A program made the position numbers and the translations under genes. The notes beneath the pieces are model-generated. The model had not been told where the DNA came from, ran no database searches, and saw only the letters and a list, made by a program, of their open reading frames with translations. A stretch of DNA of 9,880 bases from the NCBI GenBank assembly GCA_016210935.1, contig JACQTH010000024.1, forward strand, positions 1 through 9,880, written 5' to 3'. Origin of the DNA: Acidobacteriota bacterium. GTDB taxonomy: Bacteria; Acidobacteriota; Vicinamibacteria; Vicinamibacterales; JACQTH01. Shown here piece after piece: positions 1 to 7,144 of this stretch (positions are counted from its first letter, which is position 1; the number at the start of each line of letters is the position of its first letter).

Positions 1-540
1 CGCGGGCGGCGGCGGCGGGCCATTGAAAATGACCGCCACCGCGGACGCGTTTTGATAAATCGTTCCGATCTGGTTCGCGCCGAAATGCCGGTACCCGGCG
101 CCCGAGATCGGGTCCGCGCTCACGAAGAAGCTCTGCAGCAACGAACCCGCTCTTGCCCCGTTGCACGCCATCGGTGATCCCGCTGCGATCGCGCCTCGTC
201 GGAAGCGGATGCGGTAGCCGCTCTTCACGACGTTATTCCGATTCAGCTCGGGTCCAATGAAGGCGGTGAGCGTTCCGGGCGGCGGCGTCGCCAGATTCCG
301 CAGCGAGGGTGAGAAAAACCCCGCGCCGCACGTCGCCGCGTACGTCATCTGTGCGCTGTAAATCGCCCGAACCGATCCGATCGCCGAGGACTCGTTACTC
401 GCCGCCCGCGCCCGCAAGAGGCCTGGTACGGAAATCGCCGATATGACGCAGAAGATCCCGACAATCAGCAGGAGCTCGACGATCGTGAAGCCGCGCGCGG
501 TGACGAATCTTGGCAGCGCAACGTGACGCGGAGCGGCCAT
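1..540 (-). CDS. Type IV pilin-like prepilin (3' end beyond window)
   Basis: Reading leftwards from the ATG at 540, the frame stays open for 180 codons to the window edge, so the C-terminus is missing. A 17-residue basic leader ends in ARG, followed by FTIVELLLIVGIF: this is the class III (prepilin peptidase) signal, with cleavage expected after Gly17, N-methylation of Phe18 and the conserved Glu at +5 (Glu22). A single hydrophobic helix runs to about residue 42. The next part (SNESSAIGSVRAI, then TYAATCGAGFFSPSL, residues 48-80) resembles the pseudopilin/major-pilin-like proteins common in Acidobacteriota. Cys71 and Cys126 could form a disulfide. Expected role: exported, cleaved by PilD and assembled into a type IV pilus or type II secretion pseudopilus; which of these cannot be decided here. 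No clear Shine-Dalgarno precedes the ATG. It is divergent from the TAXI-TRAP operon, with a 112-bp gap. The prepilin motif is seen directly; the precise function is inferred. Confidence 0.9.
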   Translation of the reverse strand, partial: MAAPRHVALPRFVTARGFTIVELLLIVGIFCVISAISVPGLLRARAASNESSAIGSVRAIYSAQMTYAATCGAGFFSPSLRNLATPPPGTLTAFIGPELNRNNVVKSGYRIRFRRGAIAAGSPMACNGARAGSLLQSFFVSADPISGAGYRHFGANQIGTIYQNASAVAVIFNGPPPPPA

Positions 541-652
541 TGGGTGCGCAGTCTTGTGCGGTGCCGTTACGACCTCCGCACTCGGTGAGACAGAAAGCAA
601 CTTCATTGCCGGCAGGCGCACGCGATCGCGAGCACTTGGTGCAGAATTGAGC
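541..652. other. Divergent intergenic region, pilin / TAXI-TRAP
   Basis: This 112-bp gap lies between two divergently read genes and must hold the leaders of both. I see no convincing -35/-10 pair, no Shine-Dalgarno for either gene and no period-7 repeat of the kind found further right. The only notable sequence is a 10-bp perfect palindrome, CGCGATCGCG, at 621-630; in a GC-rich genome it could be chance. Confidence 0.4.
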
Positions 653-1618
653 ATGCCGATGGGAGGCCGTTTCACGTTTCTGCCGGCCGTTCTGTGCGCT
701 TTGGTCTCGACGGCGTGCGGCGAGCGCCGCACGTTCCTGACGATTGCCACGGGAAATACGGGTGGCGTGTATTACGTCTACGGCGGCGGGCTTGCGAACC
801 TGCTGGGCAGGTGGATCCCTGGCGTCGACGCGACGGCCGAAGCGACCGCGGCGTCGGTCGACAACATGAAGCTGCTCGACGCGCGGCGGGCGGATCTGGC
901 CTTCAGCCTCGCGGACACCGCGTTCGACGCCTACAAGGGTCGGGAGCGCTTCGCGAACCCCATCGATATTCGCGCGCTGGCGGTCCTCTACAGCAACTAC
1001 ACGCATCTGGTGACGCTGGAGGCGAGCGGGATCGAGTCCGTTGCGGATTTTCGGGGGAAACGCGTCAGCCTTGGCGCGCCCGGGTCGGGCACGGAGGTGA
1101 TCGGCCTGCGCCTGATCGAGGCCGCGGGGCTCACGACGGCCGATGTCATTCAGGATCGCCTCGGCGTCAACGAATCGGCCGGCGCGATCAAGGACCGGAA
1201 GATCGACGCGTTCGTCTGGTCGGGGGGGCTCCCGACGAGCGCGATTCAGGATCTGGCGAACTCACCGAACATCCGCATGGCGCTCGTGCCGTGCGCCGAT
1301 CTATTGCCCAAGCTGGTCGACAAATATGGTCCGCTGTATTCCCGCCTGACGATTCCCAAGGAGACGTACAAGACCGCCCGCGACACCGACGTGATCGGCG
1401 TGGCGAACCTGCTGGTGGTCCGCGCGGACTTCGACGAGGAGCTCGCGTATCGAATCACGAAAGGCATGTTCGAGAACAAGGATGATCTTGGCGCCGTTCA
1501 TCCCGAAGCGCGAAACCTGAGGCTCGAGACCGCCACCATCGGCTCGCCGATTCCTTTGCATCCCGGCGCCCAGCGGTACTATCAGGAAAGTGGAAGCCTG
1601 CGTGATCTGCCTCGCTGA
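653..1618 (+). CDS. TAXI family TRAP transporter substrate-binding protein
   Basis: Periplasmic receptor of a TRAP (secondary, ion-gradient-driven) uptake system; it would deliver substrate to the permease encoded next. From the ATG at 653 the protein is 321 aa, normal for the TAXI family. The first 22 residues form a signal peptide ending STAC, so it is probably a lipoprotein anchored at Cys22, although Ser at -3 is atypical for a lipobox and signal peptidase I cleavage is possible. TAXI hallmarks: TGNTGGVYYVYGGGLANLL (34-51), a binding segment around LADTAFDAYKG, LGAPGSGTEV (140-149), FVWSGG, and the C-terminal HPEARNL...IPLHPGAQRYY block. The frame is open back to 554, but that start would add 33 polar residues before the signal peptide, so 653 (or 659) is preferred. 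TAXI substrates are generally poorly defined; glutamate and related carboxylates are known cases, and none can be assigned here. The permease follows after a 189-bp gap holding a structured repeat. Confidence 0.93.
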   Translation: MPMGGRFTFLPAVLCALVSTACGERRTFLTIATGNTGGVYYVYGGGLANLLGRWIPGVDATAEATAASVDNMKLLDARRADLAFSLADTAFDAYKGRERFANPIDIRALAVLYSNYTHLVTLEASGIESVADFRGKRVSLGAPGSGTEVIGLRLIEAAGLTTADVIQDRLGVNESAGAIKDRKIDAFVWSGGLPTSAIQDLANSPNIRMALVPCADLLPKLVDKYGPLYSRLTIPKETYKTARDTDVIGVANLLVVRADFDEELAYRITKGMFENKDDLGAVHPEARNLRLETATIGSPIPLHPGAQRYYQESGSLRDLPR

Positions 1619-1635
1619 TACTTCCCCTGACTCGT

Positions 1636-1794
1636 GGCTTCCGCCTTTAGCCGTTGGATGCGACTGGCGTGGAATTGGGTCGATTGCGCGGATGCGCGGC
1701 GGAAGATCCGCCGCGTTCTTCCGGCTAACCGCCTCCGCCAAGGCTACGGCGAGTCTCGCCGAAGCGGCTTCGCCGCGAAGGCGGAAGCCGGAAG
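1636..1794. repeat. Multi-palindromic REP-like intergenic element
   Basis: This element fills most of the gap between the TRAP binding protein and the permease. Seen directly: a perfect 12-bp inverted repeat, GGCTTCCGCCTT at 1636-1647 with its complement at 1778-1789; a 9-bp pair at 1718-1726 and 1786-1794 (CTTCCGGCT / AGCCGGAAG); a 9-bp hairpin with a 3-nt loop at 1695-1715; a 6-bp hairpin at 1747-1761; and a 5-bp hairpin at 1764-1776. The 1718-1726 and 1636-1647 arms compete for overlapping partners, so alternative folds are possible. The layout resembles REP/BIME-type dispersed elements. By analogy with REP sequences between malE and malF, it may stabilise the upstream message and keep binding-protein levels above permease levels; that role is inference. 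There is no run of T after any stem, which argues against a strong intrinsic terminator. Confidence 0.75.
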
Positions 1795-1807
1795 CTACGA
1801 AGAAAAC

Positions 1808-3889
1808 GTGACAAGTGACGTCGGCGTGACGAGATCCGAGACGGTCGACACGGTCATCGAGCGCGCCGAAGCGCCGACGCGCACGCTCGGCGGCCGGACC
1901 GGTTCGCTGGTGCTCGTCGCGCTCGTCGTCATGAGTCTGTTCCACCTCTACGCGGTCATCGCCACGATTCCCACGCACGCGTTCCGCGCAAGCCATCTGA
2001 TGTTCACGCTGTCGCTCGCGCTCCTGCTGTATCCGGCGGCGCGTCTCCACCGGCATCGCGTGCCCTGGTATGACATGGCGCTCGCCGCGCTCGCCCTGGC
2101 GACGACCGCGTACGTGCTCGTCGATTTCGACGCGTTCGTGGAACGGTCAGTAACGCCGTCCACGCTCGACATCGTTATGGGCGCGGTCCTGATCGTGCTG
2201 ATCCTCGAGGCCACGCGCCGGACCGTCACGCCCGTTCTCACGGCCCTCGTCGGGGCGTTCCTCTTGTACGCATGGTTCGGGTCATTGCTCCCCGGTGCAT
2301 GGGCCCATCGCGGGTACGACCTGGAACGGACGATCGGCCACATGTACATGACGCTCGAGGGGATTTTCGGCGTGCCCCTCGACGTCGCGGCGACCTACAT
2401 CATTCTGTTCACGACCTACGGCGCGATCCTCGAGGCGTCGAAAGCCGGACGGTTTTTCGTCGAGCTCGCATTCGCCGCGACAGGCCGCCGATCGTCAGGC
2501 GCCGGGCGCGGCGCCGTTCTCGCTTCTTTGCTGCTGGGCGCCGTCACCGGTTCGGGTGTCGCGACGACGGTCACGGTCGGGACCGTCACCTGGCCGATGC
2601 TGGAGAGGGCGGGCTACCCGCGGGATGCCGCAGCAGGGATTCTGGCGGCCGGCGGAATCGGAGCGGTCATCAGCCCGCCGGTCATGGGCGCCGCGGCGTT
2701 TCTGATCGCGGAGTTCGTGCAGGTCAGCTACCTCAAGGTCCTCTCCTACGCGCTCGTCCCGACGCTTCTGTATTACATCGGCATCCTGCTGATGCTGGAC
2801 CTCGATGCGCGCCGCTTCAACCTGCAGGCCGTCGCGCAGTCGATGCCGCGCCCGCTCCCCCTGTTGCGCCGCTATTGGTATTACTTCGCGAGTCTCGTGC
2901 TGCTCGTCGGACTGATGGTCGCCGGTCTGACGCCCATGTTCGCGGTCACCTGGGCCATCGTGGTCGCGTGCCTCACCTCCCTTGTTCGAGTGGAGTCCGC
3001 CGTTGTCCCCAGACGACTCGTGGTCGTCGTGGCGCTGGTCGCCGCCGCGACGCTGGCCTTCGCGCCCCAGCTCGGCATCGGCACCGGCTTCGGAATTCGC
3101 ACCGTGACCGCGGCGGCCGTGTTCGGCCTCATCGCCCTGAGTGTGGCGAGCCTGTTCGTGGGACCGAGCAGGCCGTCGCCGCTCACCTCCGCGCTGGCCG
3201 CCGGGGCGCGGCAGATTGTCGCGGTTTCTGTGACGACGGCGGCGGCGGGACTCATCATCGGCGTCGTGTCGCTGACCGGATTGGGGTTGAAGTTCGGGGA
3301 TCTGATCGTCGGGCTCGGGATGGGGAATCGCCTGCTGACGCTCTTAATGGCCGCGCTGAGCGTCTGGACGCTGGGACTTGCGCTGCCGATCACCGCCTCC
3401 TACATCATCGCGGCGGTGATCGTGGCGCCGGCGCTGGTCAAGGTAGGCGTCCCGGTCTACGCGGCGCACATGTTCATCTTCTATTACGCCGTGCTGTCGG
3501 AGGTCAGCCCGCCCGTCGGATTGAGCCCGCTGGCCGCCAGCGCCATCACCGGGGCCAGCTTCTATCGCGCGATGATGGCCGCCTGGCGCTACACGCTGCC
3601 GGTCTTCGTCGTCCCGTTCGCGTTTGCGTCGAACGAGTCAGGCCTGGCGCTCCTGATGCAAGGCGCCGCCCGGGACGTGCTCGCCGCTCTGGTGACCGCA
3701 TCGCTCGGGCTTGGCGCCATCGTGTTCGGCGCCGCCGGCTGGTTCAGGCGATCGGTCGGCTGGCCGGCGCGCGTCTGCTTTCTGGCTTCCGGCGTGTTGC
3801 TGTTCTACGCCGGCGCAATGCAGGACATCGTCGGGGTCGTGTTGTTCGGGGTCGCGATCGTTTTGTCTCGTATTGAACGACTACCGTGA
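1808..3889 (+). CDS. TAXI-TRAP transporter fused permease (DctQ-DctM)
   Basis: Integral inner-membrane permease in which the small 4-TM (DctQ-like) and large 12-TM (DctM) subunits are one chain, the usual arrangement for TAXI-TRAP systems. From the GTG at 1808 it is 693 aa. The first hydrophobic segment starts near residue 32, and the DctQ-like part covers roughly residues 30-160. The DctM part carries the signature TGSGVATTVTVGTVTWPML (248-265), then the glycine-rich block ending ISPPVMGAAAFLIAEF (288-303), and a second re-entrant-type motif around residues 545-575 with VSPPVGLSPLAA. The C-terminal ~60 residues add two or three more hydrophobic segments. The frame is open upstream to a GTG at 1634, but those 58 residues would be translated from the palindromic repeat and are basic and non-membrane, so they are unlikely; GTG at 1826 is an alternative. 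GAAGA four bases before 1808 is a weak ribosome site. Its last codons lie inside the 15-bp inverted repeat at 3873-3956. Confidence 0.92.
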   Translation: MTSDVGVTRSETVDTVIERAEAPTRTLGGRTGSLVLVALVVMSLFHLYAVIATIPTHAFRASHLMFTLSLALLLYPAARLHRHRVPWYDMALAALALATTAYVLVDFDAFVERSVTPSTLDIVMGAVLIVLILEATRRTVTPVLTALVGAFLLYAWFGSLLPGAWAHRGYDLERTIGHMYMTLEGIFGVPLDVAATYIILFTTYGAILEASKAGRFFVELAFAATGRRSSGAGRGAVLASLLLGAVTGSGVATTVTVGTVTWPMLERAGYPRDAAAGILAAGGIGAVISPPVMGAAAFLIAEFVQVSYLKVLSYALVPTLLYYIGILLMLDLDARRFNLQAVAQSMPRPLPLLRRYWYYFASLVLLVGLMVAGLTPMFAVTWAIVVACLTSLVRVESAVVPRRLVVVVALVAAATLAFAPQLGIGTGFGIRTVTAAAVFGLIALSVASLFVGPSRPSPLTSALAAGARQIVAVSVTTAAAGLIIGVVSLTGLGLKFGDLIVGLGMGNRLLTLLMAALSVWTLGLALPITASYIIAAVIVAPALVKVGVPVYAAHMFIFYYAVLSEVSPPVGLSPLAASAITGASFYRAMMAAWRYTLPVFVVPFAFASNESGLALLMQGAARDVLAALVTASLGLGAIVFGAAGWFRRSVGWPARVCFLASGVLLFYAGAMQDIVGVVLFGVAIVLSRIERLP

Positions 3890-3956
3890 CCGGAGGCGCG
3901 GCTGCGACTTTCAGTCGCGCGTGGAGTCTACCGCCTTTGAGACGGTAGTCGTTCAA
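3873..3956. terminator. 15-bp inverted repeat between convergent genes
   Basis: TTGAACGACTACCGT at 3873-3887 is matched perfectly by its reverse complement at 3942-3956. The 54-nt spacer contains a 6-bp hairpin (GCGACT at 3904-3909, AGTCGC at 3913-3918). A third copy of CTACCG at 3928-3933 can pair with CGGTAG at 3943-3948, competing with the long stem. The left arm overlaps the final codons and stop of the TRAP permease, and the right arm ends six bases before the dinB stop codon on the other strand. Placement between two convergent 3' ends suggests a bidirectional transcription barrier. There is no T-tract, so it is not a textbook intrinsic terminator; a small dispersed palindromic repeat that happens to serve as one is equally possible. 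Confidence 0.6.
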
Positions 3957-3962
3957 CCGGAC

Positions 3963-5033
3963 CTACTCAAACGGCAACCGCAGGTCGACGGTTCCTTCCC
4001 CTTCTTCGGACAGGCCGCTCACTCCGACCCCGAGAAGCCGCACCGGGCGCTGCCCGGCGTCGGTGCGCGCCAGCAGAAAGAGCGCCCGCGATACGATCTC
4101 GTCCGCCGCACGCGTCGGGGCCTTCGTCGAATGGCTCCGGGTGATGGTCGTAAAATCCGAATAGCGGACCTTGATCGTCACGGTCCGGCAGAAGCGACGC
4201 GTCCGCTCGAGCCACCGCGCGCTGCGCTCGGCCATGGCGGCGATCTCGCTCCGGATCGTCTGAAGGTCGCCCAGATCGGTGGCGAAGGTGTTCTCCGTGC
4301 TCGCCGATTTCGAGGGTCGCTCGGGCTCCACGGCGCGATCGTCCCGGCCTTCGGCGAGCTGCTTGAGCCAGTCCGCCAGGCTCCCGACGGCGCCTCGCAG
4401 CCGATCGAGATCCGCCGCTCGCACGTCGGTCACTTTGTTGAGTCCGAGGGCGCGAAGCTTGCGCGCCGTCTTCGGACCGACGCCCCAGAAGGCATCGATC
4501 GGCAGCTCGCGCAGAAACGCTTCGATCCGATCCGGCGGGATCACGGTCAGGCCGTCCGGCTTCTTCCAGCCCGAGGCAATCTTCGCGAGAAACTTGTTCG
4601 GCGCGACGCCCGCCGACGCGGTCAGCTTCGTCTCGTCGAAGATCTGCTGCTTGATCCGCCTCGCGACGACGATCCCGAGCGGTTCTCCCCACGCGTTCTC
4701 CGTGACGTCGAGGTACGCCTCGTCGAGCGACAACGGCTCGACGAGCGGCGTCACGGATCGGAAGATCGCGAACACCGCGCGCGAGACCGCCCGGTATTTG
4801 TGAAAATCCGGCGGCACGATCACCAGGGCGGGGCACAGCCTCACGGCGGTCGCCATCGGCATGGCGGAATGGACGCCGAACGCGCGCGCTTCGTAACTGG
4901 CCGCCGCGACGACCCCGCGCTGGTCCGGCGCGCCCCCGACGACGACCGGCTGGCCGCGCAGGCGCTGGTCATCCCGCTGCTCGACCGACGCATAGAACGC
5001 GTCCATGTCGATGTGGAGGATGCGTCGGTTCAT
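3963..5033 (-). CDS. dinB: DNA polymerase IV (Y-family translesion polymerase)
   Basis: Error-prone DNA polymerase that copies past damaged template bases in the cytoplasm. Length is 356 aa, typical for DinB. The start at 5033 gives the usual N-terminus, with HIDMDAFYASVE at residues 7-18. Catalytic carboxylates Asp9, Asp104 and Glu105 (in SLDEAYLDV) are present. Tyr14 sits at the steric-gate position that excludes ribonucleotides. The SAGVAPNKFLAKIAS palm/fingers motif is at 140-154, a helix-hairpin-helix thumb segment at about 180-204 (FWGVGPKTARKL), and little-finger motifs are KSASTENTF (242-250) and RLLGVGVSGL (332-341). The tail DLRLPFE resembles a sliding-clamp binding peptide (LxLPF type), so beta-clamp tethering is expected. 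It is convergent with the TRAP permease and divergent from the ABC exporter. There is no Shine-Dalgarno; 7-bp repeats abut the ATG. I see no recognisable LexA box, although LexA sites in this phylum may differ from known ones. Confidence 0.96.
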   Translation of the reverse strand: MNRRILHIDMDAFYASVEQRDDQRLRGQPVVVGGAPDQRGVVAAASYEARAFGVHSAMPMATAVRLCPALVIVPPDFHKYRAVSRAVFAIFRSVTPLVEPLSLDEAYLDVTENAWGEPLGIVVARRIKQQIFDETKLTASAGVAPNKFLAKIASGWKKPDGLTVIPPDRIEAFLRELPIDAFWGVGPKTARKLRALGLNKVTDVRAADLDRLRGAVGSLADWLKQLAEGRDDRAVEPERPSKSASTENTFATDLGDLQTIRSEIAAMAERSARWLERTRRFCRTVTIKVRYSDFTTITRSHSTKAPTRAADEIVSRALFLLARTDAGQRPVRLLGVGVSGLSEEGEGTVDLRLPFE

Positions 5034-5068
5034 AAGCTTGCAGCTGTCAGCCTTCAGCTGTCAGTGGT
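5034..5068 (-). repeat. Heptad repeat array abutting the dinB start
   Basis: Five consecutive 7-bp units run without a break from the base next to the dinB start codon. Read on the + strand the clearest units are CAGCTGT at 5041-5047 and 5055-5061, with variants at 5034-5040, 5048-5054 and 5062-5068. In dinB orientation the unit is approximately ACAGCTG. The array occupies exactly the place where a ribosome binding site would be, and it is reverse-complementary in its core (TCAGCT) to the array at 5156-5197. Confidence 0.75.
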
Positions 5069-5130
5069 CGGGCCTCGAGCTCAGGGCTCGGTTTCCCGCA
5101 GAGACTCTCAGCCTGGCACGTGGCCGCGGT

Positions 5131-5140
5131 GCGGTACCGC
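5131..5140. promoter_or_regulatory. 10-bp palindrome in divergent spacer
   Basis: GCGGTACCGC is a perfect palindrome lying between the two heptad arrays, about 100 bp from the dinB start and 59 bp from the exporter start. It could be an operator for a dimeric regulator shared by both genes. A perfect 10-bp palindrome in GC-rich DNA can be chance, and no second site or clear promoter box accompanies it. Confidence 0.2.
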
Positions 5141-5155
5141 CGTGATCAATAATGC

Positions 5156-5197
5156 AACTGAGAGCTGAAAGCTGAAAGCCGATAGCTGATAGCCAAC
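5156..5197 (+). repeat. Heptad repeat array abutting the ABC exporter start
   Basis: Six 7-bp units in register: two exact AGCTGAA copies at 5163-5169 and 5170-5176, with variants at 5156-5162, 5177-5183 (AGCCGAT), 5184-5190 (AGCTGAT) and 5191-5197 (AGCCAAC). One base separates the last unit from the ATG at 5199. No purine-rich Shine-Dalgarno of usual form is present; the GA-containing units are the only candidate. The unit AGCTGAA is the reverse complement of TTCAGCT at 5053-5059, so the two arrays can pair across the divergent gap. Confidence 0.8.
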
Positions 5198-5198
5198 G

Positions 5199-7052
5199 AT
5201 GGAACCCGCAAAAAAGAAAGTCACCCTGTCGGCCGCGTGGCGGGAAGCGCACGAACTGGTCTGGCTGCACAAACGCCGGCTCGCCCTCGGCCTGGCCCTG
5301 ATGCTCGTCAGCCGTCTGTCGGGGTTGGTCCTGCCGGCTTCGTCCAAGATCCTCGTCGACGAAATCATCGTGAAACAGCGCGCCGAGCTGCTGCTGTGGC
5401 TGGCCGCGGCCGTCGGGCTCGCCACCTTCGTGCAGGCGGCCACGTCGTTCGCGCTCTCGCAGGTGCTGGGCGTCGCCGCGCAGCGCGCCATCACCGACAT
5501 GCGGCGCGCGGTGCAGCGCCACGTCATGCACCTGCCGGTGCAGTACTTCGATTCCACCAAGACGGGCGTCCTGATTTCCCGAATCATGAACGACGCGGAA
5601 GGCGTCCGGAATCTCGTGGGGAGCGGCCTCGTGCAGCTGGCGGGCGGCTTCATCACGGCCACGATCGCGCTGGGCGTCCTGTTCTATCTGAACTGGCGGC
5701 TCACGCTCATCACGATTGTCGTGCTCGGGCTGTTCGGCGTCTGTCTGGCGATGGCGTTCATGAAGCTGCGCCCGATCTTCCGCGAGCGGGGCAAGATCAA
5801 CGCAGAAGTCACGGGCCGGTTGAACGAAGCGCTGGGCGGCATTCGGGTCGTCAAGGCCTACACGGCCGAGAAACGTGAGGAGCTCGTCTTCGCCAGGGGC
5901 GCGCACCGCATCTTCAGAAATGTCGCGCAGACCATCACCGGCGTCTCTGCGATGACCGCCGTTTCGACGGTCGTGATCGGCATCATCGGCGTCGTGATGA
6001 TCGTGATCGGAGGGCGCTCGATCCTCGACGGCACGATGACCCTGGGCGATTTCGTCACCTACATCCTGTTCACCGGGATGGTGGCCGCGCCGCTCGTGCA
6101 GATCGCGTCGATCGGCACCCAGATCACCGAAGCGTTTGCCGGGCTCGATCGCATTCGCGAGATCCGCGCCACCGAGACGGAGCGGCAGGCGGCCGAGCGG
6201 CTCGCGCCGGCGGCCGAGATTCGCGGAGAAGTGGTGTTCGAGGACGTGAGCTTCGAGTACCGCCCCCATCTGCCGGTGCTGAAACGCGTGTCCTTTCGCG
6301 CGCGCGAAGGCTCGACGACCGCGCTCGTCGGGCCCAGCGGATCCGGCAAGAGTACGCTCACCGGTCTGGTGATGGCGTTTCATCGACCCGCCGGCGGTCG
6401 CATCCTGGTCGACGCCCGCGACCTCAACGATCTGCGGCTGCACGATTACCGCGCGCAGCTCGGGGTCGTCTTGCAGGATAATTTTTTGTTCGACGGGACC
6501 GTGGCGGAGAACATTCGGTACTCGAAGCCGCAGGCGTCCGACGCGGAGATGCGCGAGGCGAGCCGCATCGCCCATTGCGACGAGTTCATCGAAGGGTTCC
6601 CGGACAAGTACGACACGATCGTCGGCGAGCGCGGGATCAAGCTGTCGGGTGGCCAGCGGCAGCGGATCGCGATCGCGCGGGCCATTCTCGCCGACCCGAG
6701 GATTCTGGTCCTGGACGAGGCGACCTCCAGCCTCGACAGTGAAAGCGAAGCGCTGATTCAGGACGGCCTGCGGTCGTTACGGCGCGGCAGGACGACTTTC
6801 GTCATCGCGCATCGGCTGTCCACGATTCGCAGCGCCGATCAGATCCTGGTCCTCGAGCAGGGCGAAATCGTCGAGCGCGGCACGCATGACGAGCTGCTGG
6901 CGGCGTACGGCCGCTATCGTCAGTTGCACGACAAGCAGTATCAGGTGGAGAGCGATCGGTTCGTGAACCCCGGGGAGGATTTCACGCCTGAGCCGGAGAC
7001 GCCGGCGCCGGCGGTCGCACCGGCGCGCCGGCTGTCGCCGAGGGCGTTATGA
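5199..7052 (+). CDS. ABC exporter half-transporter (MsbA/multidrug type)
   Basis: ATP-driven exporter subunit with fused membrane and nucleotide-binding domains, expected to work as a homodimer in the inner membrane. Length is 617 aa, near the family norm of about 580-610 plus a short tail. The six-helix membrane domain spans about residues 28-305, with segments near 28-47, 64-86, 144-165, 166-187, 250-271 and 283-305. The ATPase domain has Walker A GPSGSGKST (378-386), a Q-loop in VVLQDNFLF, signature LSGGQ (482-486), Walker B ILVLDE with catalytic Glu507, and switch His538. All ATPase residues are intact. The last ~30 residues are proline/alanine-rich and probably disordered. Substrate cannot be told from sequence: lipid A or phospholipid flipping and drug export are the usual roles of relatives. 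The stop codon overlaps an ATG (ATGA at 7049-7052) that opens into the next small gene. A long antisense frame covers it but has no family features. Confidence 0.94.
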   Translation: MEPAKKKVTLSAAWREAHELVWLHKRRLALGLALMLVSRLSGLVLPASSKILVDEIIVKQRAELLLWLAAAVGLATFVQAATSFALSQVLGVAAQRAITDMRRAVQRHVMHLPVQYFDSTKTGVLISRIMNDAEGVRNLVGSGLVQLAGGFITATIALGVLFYLNWRLTLITIVVLGLFGVCLAMAFMKLRPIFRERGKINAEVTGRLNEALGGIRVVKAYTAEKREELVFARGAHRIFRNVAQTITGVSAMTAVSTVVIGIIGVVMIVIGGRSILDGTMTLGDFVTYILFTGMVAAPLVQIASIGTQITEAFAGLDRIREIRATETERQAAERLAPAAEIRGEVVFEDVSFEYRPHLPVLKRVSFRAREGSTTALVGPSGSGKSTLTGLVMAFHRPAGGRILVDARDLNDLRLHDYRAQLGVVLQDNFLFDGTVAENIRYSKPQASDAEMREASRIAHCDEFIEGFPDKYDTIVGERGIKLSGGQRQRIAIARAILADPRILVLDEATSSLDSESEALIQDGLRSLRRGRTTFVIAHRLSTIRSADQILVLEQGEIVERGTHDELLAAYGRYRQLHDKQYQVESDRFVNPGEDFTPEPETPAPAVAPARRLSPRAL

Positions 7053-7055
7053 ATC

Positions 7056-7124
7056 GGGCTACGGGCTCCGCTGAGGAACGATTCCCAGGATCTTCCGTAG
7101 CCGCTAGCCTGGAGCCTGTAGCCG
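7056..7124 (+). repeat. Heptad repeats as inverted arms, exporter / small ORF gap
   Basis: The left arm has two 7-bp units, GGGCTAC (7056-7062) and GGGCTCC (7063-7069). The right arm has four, GTAGCCG (7097-7103), CTAGCCT (7104-7110), GGAGCCT (7111-7117) and GTAGCCG again (7118-7124). The reverse complement of the left arm matches 7111-7124 at 12 of 14 positions, so a hairpin with a loop of about 41 nt can form. The array begins four bases after the exporter stop codon and ends seven bases before the Shine-Dalgarno of the small gene. Confidence 0.75.
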
Positions 7125-7131
7125 GGACGTT

Positions 7132-7135
7132 GGAG
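7132..7135 (+). promoter_or_regulatory. Shine-Dalgarno for the 54-aa gene
   Basis: GGAG at 7132-7135 lies nine bases before the ATG at 7145. This is a normal spacing and is the main reason to prefer 7145 over the upstream in-frame ATG at 7049. Confidence 0.6.
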
Positions 7136-7144
7136 CGCACGCAC

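Noticed and set aside
621..630. CGCGATCGCG palindrome, resembling the cyanobacterial HIP1 octamer
   Set aside because: A single occurrence noted in this gap of a GC-rich sequence; without genome-wide over-representation it carries no weight.
554..652. 33-residue extension ahead of the TAXI protein signal peptide
   Set aside because: Signal peptides start at the N-terminus; the ATG at 653 places the hydrophobic stretch and Cys22 where expected.
1634..1807. 58-residue N-terminal extension of the TRAP permease
   Set aside because: It would be encoded almost wholly by the palindromic intergenic element and places basic, non-family sequence before the first membrane segment; the GTG at 1808 fits the family length better.
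2272..3876. 534-codon plus-strand frame inside the TRAP permease
   Set aside because: Arginine-rich low-complexity translation in an alternative frame of a well-supported membrane protein; a shadow of GC bias.
3711..5168. 485-codon plus-strand frame covering dinB
   Set aside because: It is the complement frame of the clearly recognised DNA polymerase IV gene and has basic, disordered-looking composition without motifs.
5061..6575. 504-codon open frame antisense to the ABC exporter
   Set aside because: It is rich in Arg, His, Asp and Gly with no hydrophobic core or family motif, and it lies opposite a gene with all ABC motifs. Long antisense frames are expected in GC-rich genes with strong third-position bias.
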